A stretch of 5,593 bases of DNA, taken from positions 1 through 5,593 of the forward strand of contig JAICXU010000269.1 in NCBI GenBank assembly GCA_025934595.1. Direction: 5' to 3'. The notes under the pieces are model-generated. The model saw nothing but the letters and a program-made list of their open reading frames with translations, was not told the DNA's origin and searched no databases. Position 1 is the stretch's first letter, and each line of letters starts with the position of its first letter. The position numbers and the translations under genes are program-made. Shown here one piece after another: positions 1-5,593 of this stretch. This stretch comes from Polyangiaceae bacterium (GTDB lineage Bacteria > Myxococcota_A > Polyangia > Polyangiales > Polyangiaceae).

Positions 1-516
1 GACAAGATCGCGCGCACGCTCTCGGACGGCGAAGTGATTTCGCTCGAGGGCGATCACGAATGGCGTGTCCTGCACACGCCGGGTCACGATCGCGGTCATA
101 TTTGTTTGCAGAATACACGCACCCGAACGCTGGTCATCGGAGATATGGCCGCGAGCGTCGGAACGATCCTCATCGCGCCCGGCGACGGCGACATGCAGAT
201 CTATTTGGAGCAGCTCGAACGTCTCGCGGGCACGGACGCATCGCTCGCGTTGCCCGCCCACGGCGATCCGATCGACGAACCGACGGCGCTGTTTCGAAAA
301 TACATCGCGCATCGTTTGATGCGAGAAAACAAGGTGTTTCAGGCGATCGAGAAGGCGCCCGGGTCGACCGACACGGAGCTCGTGCCGATCGCGTACGACG
401 ACGCGCCAGCGCATCTTCATCCGATCGCGTTATTCAGCTTGCGCGCGCATCTCGAGAAGCTCGCGCGCGAGGGTCGAGCGGTGGAGCACAACGGCTCCTG
501 GACGATCGCTTCGTAA
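1..516 (+). CDS. MBL-fold metallohydrolase, LACTB2-like, C-terminal part (5' end outside window)
   Basis: The frame is open from base 1 and ends at TAA 514-516, so this is the last 171 codons of a longer gene. Visible metallo-beta-lactamase motifs are HTPGHDRGH at fragment residues 25-33 (zinc-ligand His29), the Asp of IGDMA (D48, the expected metal-bridging residue) and the late His of LPAHGD (H87). The N-terminal HxHxDH motif must lie upstream. Residues about 103-171 (HRLMRE through an LxxLxxxG hairpin to the end) match the winged-helix tail of LACTB2-type hydrolases. Family members act as hydrolases, some on RNA and some on thioesters or other small esters; the substrate cannot be told from this fragment. 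A GTG at 34 could be read as a start, but the motif content upstream of it is incomplete, so I treat the gene as truncated by the window. It converges on the minus-strand operon with a 3 bp gap. Confidence 0.9.
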   Translation, partial: DKIARTLSDGEVISLEGDHEWRVLHTPGHDRGHICLQNTRTRTLVIGDMAASVGTILIAPGDGDMQIYLEQLERLAGTDASLALPAHGDPIDEPTALFRKYIAHRLMRENKVFQAIEKAPGSTDTELVPIAYDDAPAHLHPIALFSLRAHLEKLAREGRAVEHNGSWTIAS

Positions 517-519
517 CGC

Positions 520-1344
520 TCACCCGCTCTGACAAACGCCCTGGTGACAGAGAGGCGTCGCACTGCTTCCCCCGCACGACGTGGTGCAGGCGCCGCAATG
601 CTTCGGATCGTTCGCGAGGTCCGCGCAGACGAGCCGCTCCCCGTCCGGTGAGGCTTCGCGACAGAAGGTGAGGCCCTCGTCGCACGCCACGCCGCACTGC
701 CCATCGACGCACACTGCGGAGCCCGTGGCCTGATTTTGGAGATTCATCGGCGTGGCGCAGACGTTTCCGCATCCCCCGCAGTTGTCGGGATCGAGCTGGA
801 GATCTGCGCAGCCGGTATCGCATTGCGCCTGCGCGCCGCACGAGATGTCGCATTTGCCGCCGTTGCATAGAGGTTGCTGGGGCGGGCACGTGTTGCCGCA
901 GTCACCGCAATTCTGCGCGTCGGACGTGACGTCGATGCACGATCCGCCGCAGTTTTTCTGCGGCTGCGAGCATCTCGAGACGCACTTTCCACTTTGACAG
1001 AACGGACACGCGCCCCCGTCGATCGGCCCACCGCAGCGTCCGCAATTTTTCGGATCCGTCTTCGTGTCGACGCACAGATTGTTGCAGAGCGTGGTGCCGC
1101 CCGTGCACTCGGATCCGCACGTGCCCTCGGAGCAGACTTGCGTGGGCTCGCACGTGGCGCCGCAGGAGCCGCAATTTTGCGCGTCTTCCGCGATGCAGGT
1201 GCCATTGCAAAACAGGGTGCCGGTTCCGCACGATTGGACGGCGGACGATGTCCCGAAATCGTTCGCGTGCGAAACCGCTTCACACGCGAGAGCGAGGCAC
1301 GCGAAGAGCGCGAAAAATAGAATCGAAGCGATGCGATGCCGCAT
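520..1344 (-). CDS. Cysteine-rich secreted/lipoprotein with five 8-Cys Stig1-like modules
   Basis: This 274-residue protein starts at ATG 1344-1342 and stops at TGA 522-520. The N-terminus (MRHR, then a hydrophobic stretch to about residue 20) is a signal peptide. C21 in LALAC could be lipidated, although the -3 residue is Ala, and SHA-N at 25-28 is an alternative signal peptidase I site. From C39 onward the protein is almost entirely cysteine modules. There are 40 cysteines in five blocks of eight, with a core resembling CxDxxxDPxNCGxCGxxC, similar to the plant Stig1 domain and to a repeat family abundant in myxobacteria. I recall such proteins being mislabelled as tryptophan synthase alpha chain; nothing here supports an enzyme. 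A likely role is a disulfide-stabilised surface or extracellular structural or binding protein. It lies 10 bp after the thioredoxin/NHL lipoprotein gene and is probably cotranscribed. An AGG 13 nt upstream gives only a weak ribosome site. Molecular function is unknown. Confidence 0.9.
   Translation of the reverse strand: MRHRIASILFFALFACLALACEAVSHANDFGTSSAVQSCGTGTLFCNGTCIAEDAQNCGSCGATCEPTQVCSEGTCGSECTGGTTLCNNLCVDTKTDPKNCGRCGGPIDGGACPFCQSGKCVSRCSQPQKNCGGSCIDVTSDAQNCGDCGNTCPPQQPLCNGGKCDISCGAQAQCDTGCADLQLDPDNCGGCGNVCATPMNLQNQATGSAVCVDGQCGVACDEGLTFCREASPDGERLVCADLANDPKHCGACTTSCGGSSATPLCHQGVCQSG
532..1230 (-). repeat. Five tandem 8-cysteine protein modules
   Basis: The modules span residues 39-76, 80-121, 125-165, 169-217 and 221-271 of the cysteine-rich protein. 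The usual spacing is C-x6-C-x3-C-x9-C-x2-C-x3-C-x(5-8)-C-x4-C, then x3 to the next module. Exceptions are x7 instead of x9 in module 1, x8 then x2 around the sixth cysteine in module 2, x5 then a long x15 loop in module 4, and x11 in module 5. The repeat is at protein level; the DNA copies have diverged, so this is old duplication rather than a recent tandem array. Confidence 0.8.
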
Positions 1345-1354
1345 TCTTAGAAGC

Positions 1355-3394
1355 TTACCTTGCCGCCGGCGCCGCGCTCGAATGCAGTATCGCGTTCGGA
1401 AGAGGAATGACGAGGGTGGACGGGCCGCCGTCCACGACGTCGAAGCTCACCTCTCTTCGCACCGGCACACACACCGCATGCGTCTTGATGTCGCAAACGA
1501 CGACGTCGATGTCGGCACGAAGATGGGCGGGCGATTTCGCCGCCGAAAGCGCGATCGGCACGTCGAAGCCGTTTTTGACGTCTTTTCCCATACCGCGGAC
1601 ATCCGCGGGAATGGCCGCGCCATTCGCTTCGAGGAAGTGGGCTCGAAACGGCGCGTCTTCGTTGACGCCCGTGCCGGCGGGGACTTGCCACGTCACGTGC
1701 GCGGCTCCTTTGGCGCCGAGCGCGACGCTGCCGAGCGCAATTCGTTCTTCCGGCTTCGCGCGCGGGCGCTCGGTGGCGGCCGCAATCGCGATGCCTTTCG
1801 CGGGCGCGGTCAAACCGTCCATCGCGATTTCTTTTTCGGACGCGTTCGCGATCGCGAGCGTCACGATGCGATGATGATCCGTGTCGGCGACGACGAGATC
1901 GCCGCCGCGCACGACGAGCCCGGCAGGCTCGAAGAGCGCCTTCCGATCTGCGCCGCCCGCGAACGTCTTCGTCGCGCCGGTCGCGGGATCGATCTTTTTG
2001 ATCTTCGAATTGTAAGTATCGGCGACCCAGATCGATCCGGCGCCGAACGCGATGCCGATCGGATGCTTCAAGCGAACGTCGTTCGCTTTGCCGTCCACGT
2101 CGCCGAACACGAACAGATCCTTTCCGACGACGGTGCGCACGGCGGCGGTCTTGAGGTCGACGGCTCGAATGCTCGACGTCTCCGAATCCGCTACGAAAAG
2201 GCTCTTTCCATCCGTCGCGAGGCCGCTCGGCTGCGCGAAGCTCGCGCCTTCTCCGACGCCGTCTTGCCTGCGCTCGTGACCGTCGCCCGCGAAGAGCGAC
2301 ATCGTCTCCGCTTTCGGATCGAAGACTGCGATTTGATGGTCGCCGGCGAGAGCGACGTACACTTTGTCGCCGATCGCGAGCACGTCCCAAGGCGATCGCA
2401 GCTGCGCTTGTCGCGCGGGAGTCGAGCCGTGCAAGAAGCCACGCCCGAGCTCGCCGGTCCCTGCCACCGTAGTCACATTCTTCTTGTCGAGATCGATCGC
2501 GCGAAGCTCGTGATTCTCGGTGTCGGCGACGTAGATGACGTTGCCGAGCCGCGTGACACCTTGCGGCTTTCGAAAGCTCGCTTCCGCGAACGATCCGTCC
2601 GTGTTGCCGGCGAGACCGCTGCCGACGACGTCGGTGACCTTGCCGCTCGCGTCGGTGAGCACGATGCGGTGATGTCCCGTATCCGAGACGGCGAGCCCAC
2701 CCGCGAACGCGGTGATTTTTCCAGGAAACGCGAGCACGCCCGTGTCGTCCTTTTCCGGGGAAATTCCCTGGATTTTCGTGCTGACGAGCGACCCGTTCTT
2801 TTTTCCTTCCGCGAGCGCGCTTCGGATCACGGCCTCGAGCTCGTCGCGCTTTGGCTCGCCCGATCCGATCCACACCGCGCGACCTTTCGTGTCGAGCACG
2901 ACGATCGTGGGCCACGCGTCGACGCCCCACGCATTCCAAATTTTCATCGAGCCGTCGACGGCGACGGGATGACGGATGGAGTATTGGCGAACGGCGTCGG
3001 AGAGGCGCGCGCGTTCCGTCTCGGCGTCGAACTTCGGCGAGTGCACACCGACGACCGCGACGGGATCGTTCGCGAACTCGTCTTCGATCGCCGCGAGCGT
3101 CGGCAGGGTCTGCAGACAATTGATGCAGCAGCTCGTCCAAAAGTCGACGACGGCGACGTGACCCGCGAGCTCTTTGAGCGTGAGCGCGTGATCGACGTTG
3201 AGCCATGACGTCGCGCCGTCGAATCCGGGCACGGCGACGCGCTCATTTTCGGGCGGCAGCGGTCTTTCTTCTCCCGATGTCGTCGCGATCGCAGAAGCGC
3301 CGTCGGCGGCGGGCGCGCGCGCCTGCGTTTTCGTCGTGTCGCATGCCGCGAGCGAAGCCAAGACAAGAAGAAGCGCGTGCGTTGCGATCTTCAT
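1355..3394 (-). CDS. NHLRC2-like thioredoxin/NHL-repeat lipoprotein
   Basis: This 679-residue protein ends at TAA 1357-1355. The chosen ATG (3394-3392) gives a textbook lipoprotein signal, MKIATH then a hydrophobic core ending LAAC, with C18 as the lipidated residue. An in-frame ATG at 3430 adds 12 residues and overlaps the upstream stop as ATGA, so it is a real alternative. Domains in order are: a thioredoxin fold at about 60-195 with active site WTSCCINC (redox pair C90/C93) and a cis-Pro in AWPT (P162); an NHL beta-propeller at about 222-515 with six blades carrying VADTxxHxIR-type strands; and a beta-rich C-terminal domain at about 552-660 with C634 and C642. The order, the CCINC motif and the length resemble NHLRC2 (human protein about 726 residues). 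The protein is probably a thiol-disulfide oxidoreductase or redox scaffold on the periplasmic face of the envelope; its substrate is unknown. It sits between the patatin and cysteine-rich genes in one operon. Confidence 0.92.
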   Translation of the reverse strand: MKIATHALLLVLASLAACDTTKTQARAPAADGASAIATTSGEERPLPPENERVAVPGFDGATSWLNVDHALTLKELAGHVAVVDFWTSCCINCLQTLPTLAAIEDEFANDPVAVVGVHSPKFDAETERARLSDAVRQYSIRHPVAVDGSMKIWNAWGVDAWPTIVVLDTKGRAVWIGSGEPKRDELEAVIRSALAEGKKNGSLVSTKIQGISPEKDDTGVLAFPGKITAFAGGLAVSDTGHHRIVLTDASGKVTDVVGSGLAGNTDGSFAEASFRKPQGVTRLGNVIYVADTENHELRAIDLDKKNVTTVAGTGELGRGFLHGSTPARQAQLRSPWDVLAIGDKVYVALAGDHQIAVFDPKAETMSLFAGDGHERRQDGVGEGASFAQPSGLATDGKSLFVADSETSSIRAVDLKTAAVRTVVGKDLFVFGDVDGKANDVRLKHPIGIAFGAGSIWVADTYNSKIKKIDPATGATKTFAGGADRKALFEPAGLVVRGGDLVVADTDHHRIVTLAIANASEKEIAMDGLTAPAKGIAIAAATERPRAKPEERIALGSVALGAKGAAHVTWQVPAGTGVNEDAPFRAHFLEANGAAIPADVRGMGKDVKNGFDVPIALSAAKSPAHLRADIDVVVCDIKTHAVCVPVRREVSFDVVDGGPSTLVIPLPNAILHSSAAPAAR

Positions 3395-3426
3395 GTCGGA
3401 AATACGTTGGCCCCGCGCCCTTGGTT

Positions 3427-3430
3427 TCAT
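3427..3430 (-). promoter_or_regulatory. ATGA stop/start overlap, patatin gene to thioredoxin/NHL gene
   Basis: On the minus strand the bases ATGA combine the patatin TGA stop with an ATG in the frame of the thioredoxin/NHL gene, a typical coupled junction. Starting here gives an 18-residue N-terminal region (MKPRARGQRISDMKIATH) before the hydrophobic signal core. Starting at 3394 gives a more usual short lipoprotein signal. A weak GGA lies just upstream of 3430, and neither site has a strong ribosome binding site. Confidence 0.45.
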
Positions 3431-4716
3431 GTTCCGTACGGCGGAATCGACGGGTGGTCGTAGCTGCCCGATTCCATGGGCGCGCGGTAGGGCTTGTTTC
3501 CACCGTCGTCGGCCGCGTCGCCGAAAAACGCGAGCAGCTCGTCGCGGCGCGCATGAGCGTCGGCGCGGCCCATTTCGATGAGCGTGCGGCAGAAATCGCC
3601 GTCGAACAAAAGGTAGCTCGCGAGATCCGCTTCGTCGCCGACGCCGAGGTCGAGGATCTGAAAGAGCTTCTTCGTGACGAATGGGTCGCCTCGAAAATGG
3701 CCCTTTCGCACGTGCTCGGCGGCGAGCCGTCCGAGGTCCTCGCTCGGCCGCATGACGAGCGGCTCGACGTATTTGTAGTGAGGAGAGTCGCGCCTCTTCG
3801 CGGCCGCGTTCATCTCGCTCAAGAATTCGGGGCCGTAGGCGACCGTACCGTCGACGATGACGTCGTTCAGGCGTTTCAGCTGATCGACGTCGACGTCGAT
3901 GTGATCGAGCAAGAACGCGTTCAAGATTTTTCCGAGCAAGAACGACGCGCCCGGCGCACGCGCCATTTTTCCCGCGCCTTCGCGCACGACGACGCCGTGG
4001 ACCTCGCGCGAGCTTCCGATCGTGAAGAGGTGCGTAGCGCCGAGCCGCAACGCGGGCGCGATGGGCGTATTTTGGCGAAGCCCGCCGTCGAGATAGAGCT
4101 CGTCGTCGATGCGAACGGCAGGGAAAAGAAGCGGGATCGCCGCGCTCGCGAGCGCGTGATGCGGGCCGATGTGATCGGCGCGAAAGAGCGTGCGTGGAGG
4201 CGCCGTCGTCGGGATCACCATGTTCGGCGCGGTCTGCATGAAGACGACGGTGCGGCCCGTCGATACCTCGGTGCACGAGATGCTGAGCGCGCGAAGCTGT
4301 TGTCGGCGAAGCGTGCGCGTGACGGCGCGCCAGCTGATTTCGCGTTGCACGAGGTCGGCCATGGGCGTGACGTCGAAGAGGCCGCGACCGTCGTTGCCTC
4401 CGCCGAGAAGCAGGCGCGGAATGCTCGCGACCTGCCGCACACCGAATCCCAAAACGCGCGTGAGCTGCAGGCCGCTCCACAGCTCGACGAGGCGACGCAA
4501 GCCGAGCACGGGATCGCTCATGTGCGCGGTGAGGAAGCACGCGTTGATCGCTCCGACGCTCGTTCCGCACAAAATATCGACACGAGGAGGCGCGCCGCGA
4601 AGACGCGTGAGATCATCGAAGACGTACCAGAGCACGCCGACCTCGTAGGCGCCGCGCGCGCCACCGCCCGACAAGATCATCGCGGTCCGACGAGGCAAAA
4701 TCGCAGTCGTGAGCAT
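3427..4716 (-). CDS. Patatin-like phospholipase
   Basis: This 429-residue patatin-family lipid acyl hydrolase uses a Ser-Asp dyad. The motifs are complete: the oxyanion loop SGGGARGAYEVG (residues 16-27), the nucleophile elbow GTSVG with S53, ASAAIP (190-195) and DGGLRQNTP with catalytic D210. No signal peptide is evident, so it is probably cytosolic or delivered to a target by another route. The region after about residue 250 is a family-specific extension without a recognisable domain. The start at ATG 4716 directly follows the TAA of the upstream TPR gene, in the same frame. No purine-rich ribosome site precedes it (the bases there are pyrimidine-rich), which favours translational coupling. 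ATG 4680 (residue 13, just before the glycine loop) is a shorter alternative. The stop TGA 3429-3427 overlaps a possible ATG of the next gene. The substrate (phospholipid or neutral lipid) is not deducible. Confidence 0.95.
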   Translation of the reverse strand: MLTTAILPRRTAMILSGGGARGAYEVGVLWYVFDDLTRLRGAPPRVDILCGTSVGAINACFLTAHMSDPVLGLRRLVELWSGLQLTRVLGFGVRQVASIPRLLLGGGNDGRGLFDVTPMADLVQREISWRAVTRTLRRQQLRALSISCTEVSTGRTVVFMQTAPNMVIPTTAPPRTLFRADHIGPHHALASAAIPLLFPAVRIDDELYLDGGLRQNTPIAPALRLGATHLFTIGSSREVHGVVVREGAGKMARAPGASFLLGKILNAFLLDHIDVDVDQLKRLNDVIVDGTVAYGPEFLSEMNAAAKRRDSPHYKYVEPLVMRPSEDLGRLAAEHVRKGHFRGDPFVTKKLFQILDLGVGDEADLASYLLFDGDFCRTLIEMGRADAHARRDELLAFFGDAADDGGNKPYRAPMESGSYDHPSIPPYGT

Positions 4717-4719
4717 TTA
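4714..4719 (-). promoter_or_regulatory. TAA-ATG abutting stop/start, TPR gene to patatin gene
   Basis: Read on the minus strand, the TPR stop TAA (4719-4717) is immediately followed by the patatin ATG (4716-4714) in the same reading frame. The preceding bases lack a Shine-Dalgarno-like purine run, so re-initiation by the terminating ribosome is the likely way the patatin is translated. Confidence 0.55.
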
Positions 4720-5593
4720 GGGCGCGGCCGAGGAGGAGGGAATTTCGGGGATGGGCGTCGCGTCGAGCAGCGCGGCGATGATCGGACGCTTCACGAAGAG
4801 TCGACGGTAGCGAGGATCGCGAATGGACGAAAGCTGCGCAGCGGCGTGATCGACGGCGCGTTGATGTGCGAGCGCGGCTTGCGGAGATCCTGCGCGTTTG
4901 AGCGCGTCGGCACAGAGCACGCGGATGTCGAGGCCGTACTCGCACCCCTGCAGCGCTTCGACGGCTCCGAGCGCGGTCGTCGCTTTCAACGTCGCGGCGT
5001 GAATTTCACCCGCGTCGACGCGCGCCGAAGCCTCGATGGCGATCGCGTAATAATGGAAGCTCACGAGCGTCTGCGCCTCGGCCTGGTTTCGAGCTTCGGC
5101 CGCGTAGGCGATCGCCGCGCGCGGATCGCGTTTCACGCGAGCGAGCTGCGCACGCGTGACGAGCTCGTGCGTGCGATCGTACGCATTGTGCGTCGCCTCG
5201 TTGAGGGCAGCGGCGTCGCTCAAGAACGTTTCGGCCGCCTCGAAATCGCGAAGCTCGGTCATGAGCTCGGCCGTGACCGTGAGCGTATCCGCGCGGCCGT
5301 CCTGGTCACCGTAACGCTCGTGCGCATCGCGCGCGCGCTGCAAATAAGCTTGCGCACGCGCCGCATCCCCGACGCGCGCGTACGCGTGGCCGATATTGGT
5401 GAGCGTGTTCGCGAGCTGGAAACGCCCGCCGATCGAGAGATCGATTTGAATCGCCTCGATCGCCAGCGCGATCGCGTCTTCGTACCGGCCCTGCACGAAC
5501 AGGCTGTACGCGAGCGAGCCCTTGGTGCGCGACTCGAGCCGCAGCGCGCCTTCACGACGGAAGACCGCGATGGCGTCCACGTACGCGTCCACC
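4717..5593 (-). CDS. TPR-repeat protein, C-terminal part (5' end outside window)
   Basis: The frame is open at the right edge of the window and stops at TAA 4719-4717, leaving 291 visible residues. A GTG lies at 5592-5590, but the sequence is already repeat-like there, so the true start is probably further upstream. The visible part is alpha-helical with about six tetratricopeptide-like units at residues 22-55, 60-93, 102-133, 142-175, 182-215 and 222-255. The best example has the pattern LxNIGHAYARVGDxxxAxxxLxxA. After these come SIRDPRYRRLFVKRP and a proline/serine/alanine tail. Similar C-terminal TPR blocks occur in the large kinase-ATPase-TPR and other multidomain signalling proteins of myxobacteria; any such N-terminal domain would lie outside the window, so this is only a suggestion. 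It probably acts as a protein-interaction scaffold or regulatory sensor. It leads directly, with no spacer, into the patatin gene. Confidence 0.85.
   Translation of the reverse strand, partial: VDAYVDAIAVFRREGALRLESRTKGSLAYSLFVQGRYEDAIALAIEAIQIDLSIGGRFQLANTLTNIGHAYARVGDAARAQAYLQRARDAHERYGDQDGRADTLTVTAELMTELRDFEAAETFLSDAAALNEATHNAYDRTHELVTRAQLARVKRDPRAAIAYAAEARNQAEAQTLVSFHYYAIAIEASARVDAGEIHAATLKATTALGAVEALQGCEYGLDIRVLCADALKRAGSPQAALAHQRAVDHAAAQLSSIRDPRYRRLFVKRPIIAALLDATPIPEIPSSSAAP

Noticed and set aside
60..671. Plus-strand open frame of 203 codons overlapping the hydrolase and the end of the cysteine-rich gene
   Set aside because: Its composition is arginine/serine-rich and it has no motif. 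It overlaps two genes with clear family motifs.
520..1344. Tryptophan synthase alpha chain as the function of the cysteine-rich gene
   Set aside because: The label is sometimes attached to this repeat family, but there is no TIM-barrel sequence or TrpA motif, and the protein is exported and dominated by cysteines.
1347..3206. Minus-strand open frame of 619 codons overlapping the thioredoxin/NHL gene
   Set aside because: This is an arginine-rich shadow in a different frame; the propeller and thioredoxin motifs are all in the other frame.
1064..3208. Plus-strand open frame of 714 codons opposite the thioredoxin/NHL gene
   Set aside because: It is arginine-rich, has no recognisable motif and mirrors a well-supported minus-strand gene. 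Long antisense frames are expected in GC-rich coding DNA.
3395..4570. Extension of the thioredoxin/NHL frame upstream to 4570, giving a 1071-residue protein
   Set aside because: The extra part lies entirely over the patatin gene in another frame and is arginine/alanine-rich with no domain. The signal peptide at 3394 marks the true N-terminus.
3427..5593. A known anti-phage system built on a patatin effector (for example a CBASS-type locus)
   Set aside because: No nucleotidyltransferase, TIR, reverse transcriptase or other defence partner is visible, and the downstream genes encode envelope proteins. The 5' part of the TPR gene is missing, so this is unproven rather than excluded.

Overview
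The window is GC-rich, with G or C at most third codon positions. It is densely packed with genes of a kind common in Myxococcota: a lipoprotein built from Stig1-like cysteine repeats, a TPR protein, a patatin-like lipase and a thioredoxin/NHL lipoprotein. A predatory or soil myxobacterium (Polyangia-like) is the most likely source. This placement is an inference from gene content and composition, because no marker gene is present.

Layout: bases 1-516 (+) hold the 3' end of a metallo-beta-lactamase-fold hydrolase with a C-terminal winged helix (LACTB2-like). Only 3 bp later it meets, tail to tail, a run of four minus-strand genes that fills the rest of the window. In transcription order (right to left) these are: (i) the 3' part of a TPR-repeat protein (5593-4717, cut by the window edge); (ii) a patatin-like phospholipase (4716-3427), whose ATG directly follows the TPR stop codon in the same frame; (iii) a lipoprotein with a thioredoxin fold, an NHL beta-propeller and a C-terminal beta domain, resembling NHLRC2 (3394-1355, or from 3430 with an ATGA overlap); and (iv) a secreted or lipidated protein with five modules of eight cysteines (1344-520). 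Junctions of 0, -4 (or +32) and 10 bp strongly suggest one operon whose promoter lies beyond base 5593. No gene-free stretch reaches 40 bp, and I saw no tRNA, rRNA, IS element, CRISPR array or convincing terminator.

How the genes may work together: the most interesting pairing is a probably envelope-located thiol-redox lipoprotein encoded just before a protein with 40 regularly spaced mature-region cysteines. This suggests that the first may help fold, reduce or repair disulfides of the second, or of related cysteine-rich surface proteins. The second point of interest is the TPR-stop-patatin junction, where a single in-frame TAA separates a TPR scaffold from a lipase. Both functional readings are inference; the domain calls rest on visible motifs.
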